Program-made: the position numbers and the translations under genes | Shown: piece after piece, positions 20,725-28,378 of the stretch | How positions within the stretch are numbered: the stretch's first letter is position 1 | Layout of the letters: each line of letters begins with the position of its first letter | The notes under the pieces: generated by a model | What the model was told of the DNA's origin: nothing | Seen by the model: only the letters and a program-made list of their open reading frames with translations | The model's database searches: none | Source of the DNA: Erythrobacter sp. ANT-B3C2 | GTDB taxonomy: Bacteria; Pseudomonadota; Alphaproteobacteria; Sphingomonadales; Sphingomonadaceae | Reading direction: 5' to 3' | Length of the DNA stretch: 49,401 bases | NCBI GenBank assembly: GCA_001683845.1 | Contig: LXQI01000034.1 | Coordinates: 87,545 to 136,945, forward strand

Positions 20725-20815
20725 AGGCATTTCGTGGCATTAGGCGTTCTGCTTCAGCCGCGCGCAAGGTGCCTCGCGGCACATTTGCCGCCGGCGCATC
20801 GGAGAGGGCGCAAAC

Positions 20816-21697
20816 ATGACATTGAATTGCCGCAAGTGGTTGACGAAGGCGGCCGTGCTGGGCGCAGTGGCTCTGGCCGGCGCCTGTGCGACCCCGCCGC
20901 CTCCGCCGCCTCCCCCGCCTCCGCCGCCCCCGCCGCCGGTGGTGGTCGAGGCGGTGCCCTATCGCCCGATTCCCCCGGTGGGCGCGGATTATGCGATGGT
21001 TCTGCCGCCAGTGGGCCCGGATGGCACCCGCCTGACGGTGAACAGCAACCTCGACGCGAATGAGACGCTGTGGCACTTCCGCTCCGGCTGGAATGTGGCC
21101 GCGCTCAATTGCCTCGATCCGCATTATGCCCCGATCACCGACGGTTACTCGGCATTCCTCACCAAGGGTGCCCGGCGGCTGAGCGCTGCCAACAGCGCCA
21201 TCGACGCGCAGTTCCGCGAGGGAGCGGAGAACCGCCGTGCGGCGCTTGTGGCGCGCGAGGTGCACATGACCCAGGTCTACAATTACTTCGCCAACCCGGC
21301 CGCACGGCAGCCGTTCTGCAACACGGCGCTAGCGATCGCAAACGAGACGCTGGCAGCGCCACCGGAGGATATCGCGGATTTTGCACAGGGCGGGCTGATG
21401 CGGTTCGAGGCGGTGTTCCTCAATTTCTTCCGCGAATATGAGCGCTATCAGGCTCAATCCGCAGCGTGGGATGCGCGTTACGGCGAGCGTTACGGCGCCT
21501 CGCAGCCCGGCTGGGTGGCGGTTTACGGCAGCCGGGTGCCGAGCGTCGCCAGCGGATTGATCCAGCTTAACATTCCGCAGCTGGCGGGCGAGGTGCGCGA
21601 TCCGGATTCGGGCGCTTCCATCCCGATTATCATACCGGCAATCGACACGAGCGTGCCGCTGGTCCAGCCCGTGCCGAACGACGCTGACGGGCGCTAG
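20816..21697 (+). CDS. Proline-rich outer-membrane-type lipoprotein, function unknown
   Basis: It is 293 aa. A lipoprotein signal peptide ends in the lipobox LAGAC (Cys24). It is followed by a run of 15 prolines and then valines, probably a rigid spacer away from the membrane. The rest is a soluble domain without a motif I recognise; it contains two regions rich in Tyr, Ala and Asn (for example [18 protein letters not shown]). The residue after the lipid-bearing Cys is Ala, which fits an outer-membrane destination under the E. coli Lol rule. A GGAGAGGG Shine-Dalgarno precedes the ATG. Similar lipoproteins with a proline run are common in sphingomonads, but I cannot give a role. Confidence 0.75.
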   Translation: MTLNCRKWLTKAAVLGAVALAGACATPPPPPPPPPPPPPPPVVVEAVPYRPIPPVGADYAMVLPPVGPDGTRLTVNSNLDANETLWHFRSGWNVAALNCLDPHYAPITDGYSAFLTKGARRLSAANSAIDAQFREGAENRRAALVAREVHMTQVYNYFANPAARQPFCNTALAIANETLAAPPEDIADFAQGGLMRFEAVFLNFFREYERYQAQSAAWDARYGERYGASQPGWVAVYGSRVPSVASGLIQLNIPQLAGEVRDPDSGASIPIIIPAIDTSVPLVQPVPNDADGR

Positions 21698-21798
21698 GGC
21701 CACTTGGCGGAGGGGCAGATTGGCACTTCCCACGCCGTCGTGGGTCCGCTAGGGGGCGCGCTCTTCGCCGTGGCGCTGCCCCTTGGCGATCCCGGAAC

Positions 21799-21874
<76 letters not shown>

Positions 21875-21928
21875 CACCCGGCGCATAAGCGCTTGTTATC
21901 ATTGAATAATATCAAGACAATCGCCTTG

Positions 21929-21952
21929 CCGTCCCACACACGGCCCCACATT
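21929..21952 (+). repeat. Left-end iterated motif, probable integrase arm-type sites
   Basis: CCGTCCCACA at 21929-21938 is followed 12 bases later by the variant CGGCCCCACA (21941-21950). The same motif with the same 12-bp step occurs near the other end of the element (37702-37723). An AT-rich stretch (21895-21920) lies between it and attL. The interpretation as integrase arm sites is inference. Confidence 0.55.
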
Positions 21953-22155
21953 CCTATTGCGCTTTGACGGCACTCGCCGGGTCGAGTTGGTGCGGGCTGA
22001 GACTGACTTCGATTGCCCAACTCTCCGGGCGGACGCCGGAGGCGCATGAGTCACCAGCGGGCGGGTTTGTGGATCACGTCGCTGAATGTCGCCGACGGAG
22101 GAGCAACGGCGGACTTTCGCGCGCCGGGCCGCCTTTGGAAGCCAGAGGAGCAGAG

Positions 22156-22404
22156 TCAGCAGGCCTGCTGTCCGGCTGGGTTCGCAGTCGGGCCGTCGAC
22201 CGCATTGCTGCTCGTGCCGCGATAGCGCGAGGGATCGGCGATCCAAAGATTGATCGCCGACTCGTGCCAGCCGGAGCTATGTTCGCCGAGCTTCACCTGG
22301 CGCGGGAAGGTACCGTCGTTCATCTTACGATAAAGGCTTGAGCGGCTGATCCCGGTGCGGGCGAGCACGGTGCGGATGCGGATGATACGTTCGGGGTCGG
22401 GCAT
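22156..22404 (-). CDS. AlpA-family helix-turn-helix regulator
   Basis: It is 82 aa from the ATG at 22404; the frame stays open upstream, but nothing conserved precedes MPDPERIIRI. The sequence IRTVLARTGISRSSLYRKMN, followed by GTFPRQVKLGEHSSGWHESA, is the classic AlpA/MerR-like DNA-binding domain with a recognition helix. AlpA proteins activate integrase genes or act as excisionases in P4-type elements. It lies next to attL while int is next to attR, so in the excised circle the two would be neighbours on the same strand. The specific role is inferred from the family. Confidence 0.85.
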   Translation of the reverse strand: MPDPERIIRIRTVLARTGISRSSLYRKMNDGTFPRQVKLGEHSSGWHESAINLWIADPSRYRGTSSNAVDGPTANPAGQQAC

Positions 22405-22631
22405 GGTCAGGGCTCCACAAGGCTGGACGCCGGGGCGTCGCTTGGGCCAGCATTGGAGCCGAAAAGCTAAGCAACAAGAGCCTCTTAGGTGACATCGCGC
22501 TTTGGCGTAGAGCAGCGCATAAGAACGTAGATCGACCACGGCCAAGGTTGATCGGACTGGCTCCATTCCTGCTTGTCGGAAGGCTGCAAGACGAGCTTCG
22601 GCAGCCGAGTCGCGGCTGCCAAGGTGTTCGA

Positions 22632-22853
22632 TCAGGCGCGCGCGTTCTCCGCGTCAGCCTCGAAGGCGCGCCGCCCGCGCCGTGCCCACAGTGTCAGCGC
22701 GCGCTCCCGGTCTTCGCCGCTCAGCCGATCGGCCACCGCGAGGAATGCGCCGTACATGACGGTGCGATCGTCGTTCGCAAGATCGACCAGTCCGGCCTTC
22801 ACAACCAGGCCACCAAGCTCGATCAGGTGACGGGTGCGTTCGCGGCGTTTCAC
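22632..22853 (-). CDS. traD: Conjugal transfer protein TraD (mobilization accessory)
   Basis: Small basic protein with the block RTRHLIELGGLVVKAGL, which I recognise from Ti-plasmid-type TraD proteins (about 70-100 aa). I choose the GTG at 22853 (73 aa), close to the family size and just beyond the end of traC. An in-frame ATG at 22994 would give 120 aa but overlap traC by 104 bases, so the start is uncertain. With traC it probably helps TraA process oriT. It lies downstream of traC on the same strand, diverging from traA. Confidence 0.65.
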   Translation of the reverse strand: MKRRERTRHLIELGGLVVKAGLVDLANDDRTVMYGAFLAVADRLSGEDRERALTLWARRGRRAFEADAENARA

Positions 22854-22890
22854 GGTCCACTCGCGCGTGTCAGTGCAGGCGCTGGCTGCC

Positions 22891-23196
22891 TCAAGTCGAC
22901 GCCGCGCGATCGTCGCGCGTCGCGTCGCCGACTTTGTCGCTTCGAGCCCGCCGCGCAGCGTCGCGTGACCTTCCCTGAAAGAATGCCGCGCCACGCTGAC
23001 GCCAGCCCTCCTTCACATCGCCGTTGGTTGCGTCGACCATCGCCAGCAACCCGCCCGCGAGCGCATCCGGGTCGAGCGCGGCGGCACCCGTCGCGATCAC
23101 AAGTTCGCCAAGCTGACGCAGCTTGCGTTGCTTGAGGCTACGTGTCTTGAGTTCAAGCGCCTTCAGCTCGGAATTGAAGTCGCGCACCTTGCGCAT
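22891..23196 (-). CDS. traC: Conjugal transfer protein TraC (mobilization accessory)
   Basis: It is 101 aa. A charged coiled-coil-like N-terminus (KALELKTRSLKQRKLRQLG) is followed by the family block LGELVIATGAAALDPDALAGG. This is the TraC type found beside the TraA relaxase in rhizobial and sphingomonad mobilizable elements, thought to be an oriT-binding accessory protein. The ATG at 23196 has a good GGGAGG 6 bases upstream. It is transcribed away from traA; the 171-bp gap between the two holds the candidate oriT. Confidence 0.75.
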   Translation of the reverse strand: MRKVRDFNSELKALELKTRSLKQRKLRQLGELVIATGAAALDPDALAGGLLAMVDATNGDVKEGWRQRGAAFFQGRSRDAARRARSDKVGDATRDDRAAST

Positions 23197-23310
23197 CGAG
23201 GACCTCCCAACATAGCGGATGCGCTACTATAGTTCGGCCGCTCGTTGGATGCTTGCCTGCTGCTGAGACGGACTGGTACGTCCCGGTCCCGAGCAAGAAT
23301 GTTTCTTGTG

Positions 23311-23346
23311 AGGGCGCGCTTATACGTCGTGCCGACGTGCGCTTGC
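23311..23346. other. Candidate oriT (RSF1010/Ti-type)
   Basis: The gap between divergent traC and traA contains AGGGCGCGCTTATACGTCG, resembling the nick region shared by RSF1010-like and Ti-plasmid transfer origins (AGGGCGCA-TTATACGTCG as I recall it). It is followed by a perfect 6-bp inverted repeat, ACGTCG-TGC-CGACGT (23324-23338), and GCTTGCG. Position between traC and traA is also that of the Ti oriT. Nicking itself cannot be seen from sequence. Confidence 0.75.
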
Positions 23347-23367
23347 GGTAGTAAGTGGTTCGCCGTC

Positions 23368-26253
23368 ATGGCGATCTACCATCTCTCGGTCAAAGTCATC
23401 AGCCGCGCCAATGGATCGAGCGCGCTGGCGTCGGCCGCCTATCGCTCCGCTTCGCGGCTGCACGACCAGCGGCTGGACCGCGACCACGACTTCACCAACA
23501 AGTCCGGCGTCGTTCATTCCGAAGTGCTGTTGCCCGAAGGCGCGCCCGAGGCTCTGCGCGACCGCGAAAATCTTTGGAACGCCGTCGAGGCCGGAGAGAA
23601 GCGCAAGGACGCCCAGCTCTCGCGCGAGGTCGAGTTCGCAATTCCCCGAGAGATGAACCAGCAGCAGGGCGTCGCGCTGGCCCGCGACTTCGTCCAGGAG
23701 CAGTTCGTCGATCGCGGCATGATCGCGGATGTTAATGTGCATTGGGATGTGGGCGCGGACGGCCTGGCCAAGCCGCACGCCCATGTCATGCTGACCATGC
23801 GCGAGGTGGGCGAAGACGGGTTCGGCGCTAAGGTCCGCGACTGGAACGCGACTGCGCTGGTCGAGCACTGGCGCGAGGCCTGGGCCGATCATGTCAACGA
23901 GCGGCTGGCCGAACTCGACATCTACGCCCGCGTCGATCACCGCACGCTGCAAGCGCAGGGCATCGCGCTGGAGCCGCAGCACAAGATCGGCCCCGCCGCC
24001 GCGCGAATGGCGGGGCATGGGCTGGAGGCCGACCGGCTCGACGAGCATGTCGAGATCGCGCGCGAGAACGGCGAGCGCATCATCGCCGCGCCCGGCATCG
24101 CGCTCGACGCCATCACCCGCCAGCAGGCAACGTTCACGCAGCGCGACCTGGCCATGTTCATCCATCGTCATTCGGACGGCAAGGACCAGTTCGACCAGGC
24201 GCTAAGCGCGGTACGCGCCTCGCCTGACCTCGTGGCGCTCGGCCGTGACGGGCGCGATCAGGAGCGCTTCACCTCGCGCGAGATGATCGCGGTGGAGGAA
24301 CGTCTGCATCGCGCCACCGAGGCGATGGCCGGACACGATCAACATCGTGTCGATGCGCGCGCCCGGGATGCGGCGTTGGCGCAGGCGGAGGCGCGCGGCC
24401 TCGTGCTGTCCGGCGAGCAGCGCGCGGCGCTGGAGCATGTGACGGACGGGCGGGGCATGAGCGTCGTCATCGGCTATGCCGGGACCGGCAAGTCGGCGAT
24501 GCTGGGGGTGGCGCGCGAGGCGTGGGAGGAGGCGGGCTACCGCGTCCAGGGGCTGGCGCTGTCGGGCATCGCGGCCGAGAATCTGGAGTCCGGTTCCGGC
24601 ATCGCCTCGCGCACCATCGCCAGCCTGGAGCATCAGTGGTCGCGCGACCGCGACGGGCTCGGCCCACGCGACGTGGTGGTGATCGACGAGGCCGGGATGA
24701 TCGGCACGCGGCAGATGGAGCGCGTGCTGTCCACCGCGCGGGACGCCGGGGCCAAGGTGGTGCTGGTCGGCGACGCTCAGCAGTTGCAGGCGATCGAGGC
24801 CGGAGCGGCGTTCCGCTCGATCGCCGAACGCCATCCCCATGCCGAGATCACCGAGATCCGACGCCAGCACGAAGACTGGCAGCGCGACGCCACCCGGCAC
24901 ATGGCCACCGACCGCACGGGCGACGCGATCCGGGCCTATGCCGATCACCGCATGGTCCATGCCGCCGACACGCGCGAGCAGGCCCGCGCCGAGCTGGTGG
25001 ACCGCTGGGACCGCGACCGGCTCGCCGAACCTGACAAAACCCGCATCATTTTCGCCCACACCAACGACGACGTGCATGACCTCAATCGGATCGCGCGCGA
25101 CCGGATGCGCGACGCGGGCGGGCTGGGCGCGGACGTGGCGGTGAACGTGGGACGCGGCGAACGGGCTTTCGCGCCGGGCGACCGGATCATGATCCTGAAG
25201 AACGACCGTGGCCTCGACGTCAAGAACGGGATGCTGGGTGAGGTGGCGCACGTCTCTACCGACAGGATGGCGGTCCGCCTCGACAACGGGCGCGGCGTCG
25301 CCTTCGATCTGAAGGACTTCGCCCATATCGACCACGGCTATGCCTCGACCATCCACAAGTCGCAGGGCGTCACGGTTGATCGGTCGCATGTGCTGGCCAC
25401 GCCGGGGATGGACCGTCATTCCACCTATGTCGCCCTATCGCGGCACAGGGACAGCGTTCAGCTCTATTACGGCCGCGACGACTTCGACGGGATGGACCGG
25501 CTGACCCGTGCGCTCTCGCGTGAACGGGCCAAGGACATGGCAACCGATTACACCCGCGACTTCGCCGAACGGCGCTTCGCCGAACGGCGCGGCATCACCT
25601 TCGCGGGGCGCGTCCGCGAGGTCGTGCAGAAGGCGCGCGGCATGTTCGACGGGTTCCGGCCGAGGCCGATCGCGCCGGAGCAGGCCACGCCCAGGCCGGA
25701 GGATCGCGGCGCGGTCCAGCGCCGCGCCGTCGAGCGCCACGCCCGCGCCGTCATCGATGTTCGGCGGATGCAGGACAAGGGCTTGCCGATCCTGCCGCAC
25801 CAGCAGACCGCGCTCGATCGCGCGCGGGAGTCGCTGGACGCCACCGGCAAACGCGCGGCGGGGGACATGGAGCGCGCTTACGCGCGCGATCCCTCCCTGA
25901 TCGCCGAGGTGGCGGGCGGGCGCACCCAGCGCGCGATCCGCGCCATGCAGCTCGAATCCGAACTCCGCGCCGATCCCCGGATGCGGGCCGATCGCTTCGT
26001 CGAACGCTGGCAAAAGTTCGATAGCCAGCGACTCCACGCTTACCGGGCCGGCGACGACCAGGCCATGTGCCGCGTGCGCGACAGCATGGGGGCGATGGCG
26101 AAAAGCCTCGAGCGCGACCCGCAGATGGAATCGCTGCTGCGCGCCCGCAAGATCGAACTCGGCATCGGCATCGACATGGGCCGCAGCATCAGCCGCGACC
26201 TGATGACCAGCATCGGCTTCGACCGGGGGCGTGGCCTCGGCATCGGCATGTGA
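23368..26253 (+). CDS. traA: Ti-type conjugal relaxase-helicase TraA (MobQ/MobA-MobL family)
   Basis: It is 961 aa. The N-terminal relaxase domain starts MAIYHLSVKVISRANGSSA, where the early tyrosine region and the histidine triad KPHAHVMLTMR (near residue 132) make up the nicking site. A superfamily 1 helicase (TraI/RecD-like) follows: Walker A GYAGTGKSAM, Walker B VVVIDEAGMIG, then VLVGDAQQLQAI and a late STYVALSRHR motif. It would nick oriT, stay bound to the strand and unwind it. The ATG at 23368 is the one that begins conserved sequence; the 41 codons upstream cover the oriT region and are not coding. TraA of Ti plasmids is about 1,100 aa, so this is a slightly short but complete version. 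Confidence 0.93.
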   Translation: MAIYHLSVKVISRANGSSALASAAYRSASRLHDQRLDRDHDFTNKSGVVHSEVLLPEGAPEALRDRENLWNAVEAGEKRKDAQLSREVEFAIPREMNQQQGVALARDFVQEQFVDRGMIADVNVHWDVGADGLAKPHAHVMLTMREVGEDGFGAKVRDWNATALVEHWREAWADHVNERLAELDIYARVDHRTLQAQGIALEPQHKIGPAAARMAGHGLEADRLDEHVEIARENGERIIAAPGIALDAITRQQATFTQRDLAMFIHRHSDGKDQFDQALSAVRASPDLVALGRDGRDQERFTSREMIAVEERLHRATEAMAGHDQHRVDARARDAALAQAEARGLVLSGEQRAALEHVTDGRGMSVVIGYAGTGKSAMLGVAREAWEEAGYRVQGLALSGIAAENLESGSGIASRTIASLEHQWSRDRDGLGPRDVVVIDEAGMIGTRQMERVLSTARDAGAKVVLVGDAQQLQAIEAGAAFRSIAERHPHAEITEIRRQHEDWQRDATRHMATDRTGDAIRAYADHRMVHAADTREQARAELVDRWDRDRLAEPDKTRIIFAHTNDDVHDLNRIARDRMRDAGGLGADVAVNVGRGERAFAPGDRIMILKNDRGLDVKNGMLGEVAHVSTDRMAVRLDNGRGVAFDLKDFAHIDHGYASTIHKSQGVTVDRSHVLATPGMDRHSTYVALSRHRDSVQLYYGRDDFDGMDRLTRALSRERAKDMATDYTRDFAERRFAERRGITFAGRVREVVQKARGMFDGFRPRPIAPEQATPRPEDRGAVQRRAVERHARAVIDVRRMQDKGLPILPHQQTALDRARESLDATGKRAAGDMERAYARDPSLIAEVAGGRTQRAIRAMQLESELRADPRMRADRFVERWQKFDSQRLHAYRAGDDQAMCRVRDSMGAMAKSLERDPQMESLLRARKIELGIGIDMGRSISRDLMTSIGFDRGRGLGIGM

Positions 26254-26264
26254 AGGAGGACGGA

Positions 26265-26738
26265 ATGGATCAGCAGACCGACAGCGAACAACCCGATGCG
26301 GCGGCGCAGGCGTTCGACAAGCTGCGCGGCGAGGTGGCGCTGCTGCACGACGCCATCGCGGGCATGTCCGCCGAGCGCGCCCGGATCGAGATTCCCGACT
26401 ATAGCGAGACGCTGGGGAAGATCGCCGGGAACGTCCGGACGATCGGACGCTGGCTCGACGAGCTGAAGGCCAGCCCCGCGCTCGCGCTCACGCCGCAGGA
26501 TGTGGGGCGACAGATGGCGGCGGCCGGAAAGGAGGGGCGGGAGGTGGAGATGCTCGCGTTCCGGCAGGCGCAGGCGGAGATGTTTCAGGCGGCCGAGGAG
26601 TTGCGCCAGTGGACCGAATCCGCGCGCTCAGCGGACCAGCAGAACCGGCGGCTGCTTCAGGTCGGAATCGCGGGGCTGGTCGGAGGTGCGACCCTCTATG
26701 CCGCGCTTGGCGGGTCGGTCATTGCCCTATTCGGATGA
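26265..26738 (+). CDS. DUF6118-like small protein with C-terminal membrane helix
   Basis: It is 157 aa, 11 bases after traA, with a strong AAGGAGG Shine-Dalgarno. Residues ~10-125 are charged and helical (TLGKIAGNVRTIGRWLDELK); residues ~130-155 form one hydrophobic segment. It resembles DUF6118 proteins that follow traA in sphingomonad elements, from memory. A role in mobilization is suggested only by cotranscription with the relaxase. Confidence 0.65.
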   Translation: MDQQTDSEQPDAAAQAFDKLRGEVALLHDAIAGMSAERARIEIPDYSETLGKIAGNVRTIGRWLDELKASPALALTPQDVGRQMAAAGKEGREVEMLAFRQAQAEMFQAAEELRQWTESARSADQQNRRLLQVGIAGLVGGATLYAALGGSVIALFG

Positions 26739-26764
26739 CTTCCCGCTTCGCCGTATTGCGTGGC

Positions 26765-26793
26765 TTGACACCGAACAATCGGGAACATAGCTA
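26765..26793 (+). promoter_or_regulatory. Probable promoter of higBA
   Basis: A perfect -35 TTGACA, 17-bp spacer and TAGCTA -10. The -10 ends only 5 bases before the higB ATG, so the transcript would start at or within a base or two of the ATG (leaderless or nearly so). The same -10 hexamer appears at the candidate cas9 promoter. Confidence 0.6.
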
Positions 26794-26798
26794 AGGCC

Positions 26799-27089
26799 AT
26801 GAGGATCAGGAACGTCGTCCATAACGGATTGCGACGCTTCATCGAGGATGACGACGCCAGCGGGCTTCAGCCTGCTGTATTGTCGAAAGTCCGTCGCATC
26901 GTCACATTCCTCCAGGACATGGAGCGCGAGGAAGAGATGCGGACCGTGCCGAGCTGGAAAGCACACCAGCTCACCGGCGACCGCAAGGGCAGCTGGAGCC
27001 TGTTCGTCACCAAGAATTGGCGGATGACGTTCCGGATCGACCGAGAGGAGGTCGAGATCATCGACCTCGACTATGAGGACTACCACTAG
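26799..27089 (+). CDS. higB: HigB-type toxin (RelE/ParE superfamily)
   Basis: It is 96 aa. It matches the plasmid-maintenance killer family: a short helical start, VPSWKAHQLTGDRKGSWSL, FVTKNWRMTFRI and a final DLDYEDYH with the usual C-terminal histidine. Family members are ribosome-dependent mRNA endoribonucleases. It comes before its antitoxin, the reversed order that defines higBA loci. The pair would stabilise the element after integration or mobilization. Confidence 0.9.
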   Translation: MRIRNVVHNGLRRFIEDDDASGLQPAVLSKVRRIVTFLQDMEREEEMRTVPSWKAHQLTGDRKGSWSLFVTKNWRMTFRIDREEVEIIDLDYEDYH

Positions 27090-27098
27090 GAGGTGGCA

Positions 27099-27431
27099 AT
27101 GAACGCGGTTTCTGGTTTTCGCATGAAGCGCCCTGCCCATCCCGGCGGCTTCGTCAAGCACGAGATCATCGAGCCGCTGGAGCTGTCGGTGACGGCGGCG
27201 GCGGGCGTATTAGGGGTGACGCGGGCGACGCTTTCGACCCTGCTGAACGAGCGCGCCAGCCTTTCGCCCGAAATGGCGCTACGCATCGAAAAGGCGTTCG
27301 GCGTGTCAATGGACACGTTGATGCGGATGCAGAATAGCTACGACATCGCCCTCACCCGCGATCGGGCGGGCGAGATCAATGTGGCCCCGTTCAAGGGCAA
27401 GCCGCTCGACCGTCAGGCGGCCATTGCGTGA
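27099..27431 (+). CDS. higA: HigA antitoxin, XRE-family regulator
   Basis: It is 110 aa. The N-terminus RPAHPGGFVKHEIIEPLELS is the HigA signature. The helix-turn-helix reads AAGVLGVTRATLSTLLNER, with the trailing MALRIEKAFGVSMDTLMRMQ. The ATG at 27099 is preferred over the GTG at 27093 because AGGAGG lies 5 bases upstream of it. Nine bases separate it from higB. It should bind the toxin and repress the higBA promoter. Confidence 0.92.
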   Translation: MNAVSGFRMKRPAHPGGFVKHEIIEPLELSVTAAAGVLGVTRATLSTLLNERASLSPEMALRIEKAFGVSMDTLMRMQNSYDIALTRDRAGEINVAPFKGKPLDRQAAIA

Positions 27432-27557
27432 GCGATTGGTACAGGCGAACCGACTTTACAGACTTGCCTCAAAGCGGCCGCTCAATCAGAATCGATATCT
27501 TTGGAATTCAGCCACACCATCACAACCTGGGACTAAACACCTAGGGCTCGCCCGCTG

Positions 27558-28097
27558 ATGTCGCGCTGGTACATCACTCACGCCTGTTCGGGGTTCGGGA
27601 ACAAGGTCCGCGACAGCATCTTGGGCGAGGCGACGCGCCTGGGCCTCGACAGCCTCGTCGAATCGGTCGAAGTCCCCATTGAAAAGGTGACGGAGGTCCG
27701 CCGCGGCAAGAAGGTCACGTCCGACAAGAAGTTCTTCCCCGGCTACGTGCTGGCCAAGCTGGCGATGAACGACGACGTCTATCACCTCGTCAAGAACACG
27801 CCCAAGGTCACCGGCTTTTTGGGCAGCATGGGCAAGCCGCAGCCGATCACCGAGGCCGAGGCCAACCGCATCCTCAACACCAAGGACGAACAGGCGACCG
27901 CCGCGCCCAAGGCCAAGATCAGCGTCGATTATGAGATCGGCGACAGCGTCAAGGTGCTGGACGGCCCGTTCGCGAGCTTCAACGGGCTGGTCGAAGAACT
28001 CGACTTCGACCGCAGCCGGGTCAAAGTAAGCGTCTCCATCTTCGGCCGCGCGACGCCGGTGGAACTGGAGTTCGAGCAAGTGGAATTGGCCAAGTAG
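27558..28097 (+). CDS. nusG: NusG paralogue on the mobile element (transcription elongation/antitermination factor)
   Basis: It is 179 aa, full length for NusG. Residues 1-~110 form the NGN domain (it includes [20 protein letters not shown] and [17 protein letters not shown]), which binds the RNA polymerase clamp. Residues ~123-179 form the KOW domain ([41 protein letters not shown]). It is very close to housekeeping sphingomonad NusG, but the usual YSGFENK stretch is CSGFGNK here, so an aromatic and an acidic residue are lost. There is no secE or rplK beside it; it lies between higA and the tracrRNA locus, and its stop is 5 bases from the shared terminator. No strong Shine-Dalgarno is seen. 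It may be a host-derived copy or a dedicated antiterminator; see findings. Confidence 0.9.
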   Translation: MSRWYITHACSGFGNKVRDSILGEATRLGLDSLVESVEVPIEKVTEVRRGKKVTSDKKFFPGYVLAKLAMNDDVYHLVKNTPKVTGFLGSMGKPQPITEAEANRILNTKDEQATAAPKAKISVDYEIGDSVKVLDGPFASFNGLVEELDFDRSRVKVSVSIFGRATPVELEFEQVELAK

Positions 28098-28102
28098 CAG
28101 GC

Positions 28103-28126
28103 AAAAAAGACGGGGCCGTAGCCCCG
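28103..28126 (-). terminator. Terminator of the tracrRNA, possibly bidirectional
   Basis: A 6-bp all-GC stem (CGGGGC/GCCCCG) with a 4-base loop is followed on the minus strand by TCTTTTTT. On the plus strand it sits just after nusG and is followed by CCCTTATTT, so it may also end nusG transcripts. Confidence 0.85.
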
Positions 28127-28190
28127 CCCTTATTTGGTGCAGTCAAACTGCTTGTTAACAGCTGGCCCTGCGATTTCTGAACTCAGTCCC
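28103..28190 (-). ncRNA. tracrRNA (short form)
   Basis: Minus-strand RNA with the anti-repeat at its 5' end (28183 down to 28163). It pairs over 20 bp with the CRISPR repeat, with one bulged base at 28168 (core TGCGATTTCTGAACT on the plus strand). Then comes a nexus hairpin GCAGT-TTG-ACTGC (28151-28139), and finally a terminator stem with six U. This is the normal layout of a type II tracrRNA. Because the anti-repeat is on the minus strand, crRNAs must also be read from the minus strand of the array. The 5' end is not fixed: TTGACG at 28217-28212 could be its -35, but no good -10 is visible at the right spacing. Confidence 0.88.
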
Positions 28191-28220
28191 TTTTCACCGA
28201 AACGGTTGAAGCGTCAAGTG

Positions 28221-28262
28221 CGAAAGCCTTCCCGCTCGCATAAGTGGGCAGGAAGGCTTTCG
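28221..28262. repeat. 12-bp perfect inverted repeat (internal hairpin of the long tracrRNA)
   Basis: CGAAAGCCTTCC (28221-28232) and GGAAGGCTTTCG (28251-28262) are perfect complements, with CCGCT/AGTGG pairing further inside. It lies between the degenerate repeat and the anti-repeat, where it would extend the repeat:anti-repeat helix. Confidence 0.8.
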
Positions 28263-28288
28263 GTTCAGAGATCGAGGCCAGCAGCAAC
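28263..28288 (-). repeat. Degenerate CRISPR repeat outside the array
   Basis: In crRNA orientation it begins GTTGCTGCTGGCCT and ends CGATCTCTGAAC. It matches 23 of the first 27 positions of the array repeat (GTTGCGGTTGGCCT..., CGATTTCTGAAC), with one missing base. It lies about 4.7 kb from the array, on the same strand as the tracrRNA and about 80 bases upstream of the anti-repeat. Confidence 0.85.
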
Positions 28289-28363
28289 ACGTAGTGCTAC
28301 ACGCGTCTATGATTGGAACCTAAGCACCAACCTTCACTCGCACAATCCCTAGCCTCCTTGATA

Positions 28364-28373
28364 AGCACTACGT
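28364..28373 (+). promoter_or_regulatory. Putative target site of the natural single guide
   Basis: AGCACTACGT is identical to the 10 bases preceding the degenerate repeat in the minus-strand RNA. It is followed on the plus strand by AGGCATTG (PAM position) and, 5 bp after the match, by the probable cas9 -35 box. Binding of Cas9 here would cover that promoter; a 10-nt match is too short for cutting by known Cas9s. Confidence 0.6.
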
Positions 28374-28378
28374 AGGCA

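Larger units (their letters stand above)
28103..28298 (-). ncRNA. Candidate long tracrRNA / natural single-guide RNA
   Basis: Reading the minus strand from 28298: a 10-nt guide (AGCACTACGT), a degenerate CRISPR repeat directly abutting it (28288-28263), a 12-bp perfect hairpin (28262-28251 with 28232-28221), a second small hairpin (about 28210-28190), then the anti-repeat, nexus and terminator of the tracrRNA. The degenerate repeat can pair with the anti-repeat of the same molecule (CTGGCC, CGAT and TCTGAAC segments, 17 bp with one bulge and one mismatch). This makes a fused guide RNA. The layout is that of the tracr-L RNA that represses cas9 in Streptococcus pyogenes. Transcription from upstream of 28298 is inferred. 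Confidence 0.65.

Noticed and set aside
21729..21744. CCCACG-CCGT-CGTGGG hairpin after the lipoprotein gene as a terminator
   Set aside because: No U-run follows and the tRNA gene begins 54 bp later; the evidence is too weak to call.
22548..23135. Plus-strand 195-aa ORF over traD/traC
   Set aside because: Antisense to two genes with recognisable families; no ribosome-binding site or motif.
24202..25419. 405-aa minus-strand ORF over traA
   Set aside because: Shadow of the helicase domain; composition is His/Arg/Ala-rich as in antisense frames of GC-rich genes.
28212..28217. TTGACG on the minus strand as a firm -35 of the short tracrRNA
   Set aside because: No acceptable -10 hexamer lies 16-18 bp downstream (AAAAGG or TGAAAA only); kept as a weak possibility, not listed as a promoter.
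28134..28352. 72-aa plus-strand ORF in the nusG-cas9 gap
   Set aside because: It crosses the tracrRNA, hairpin and degenerate repeat, has no ribosome-binding site and no recognisable protein sequence.
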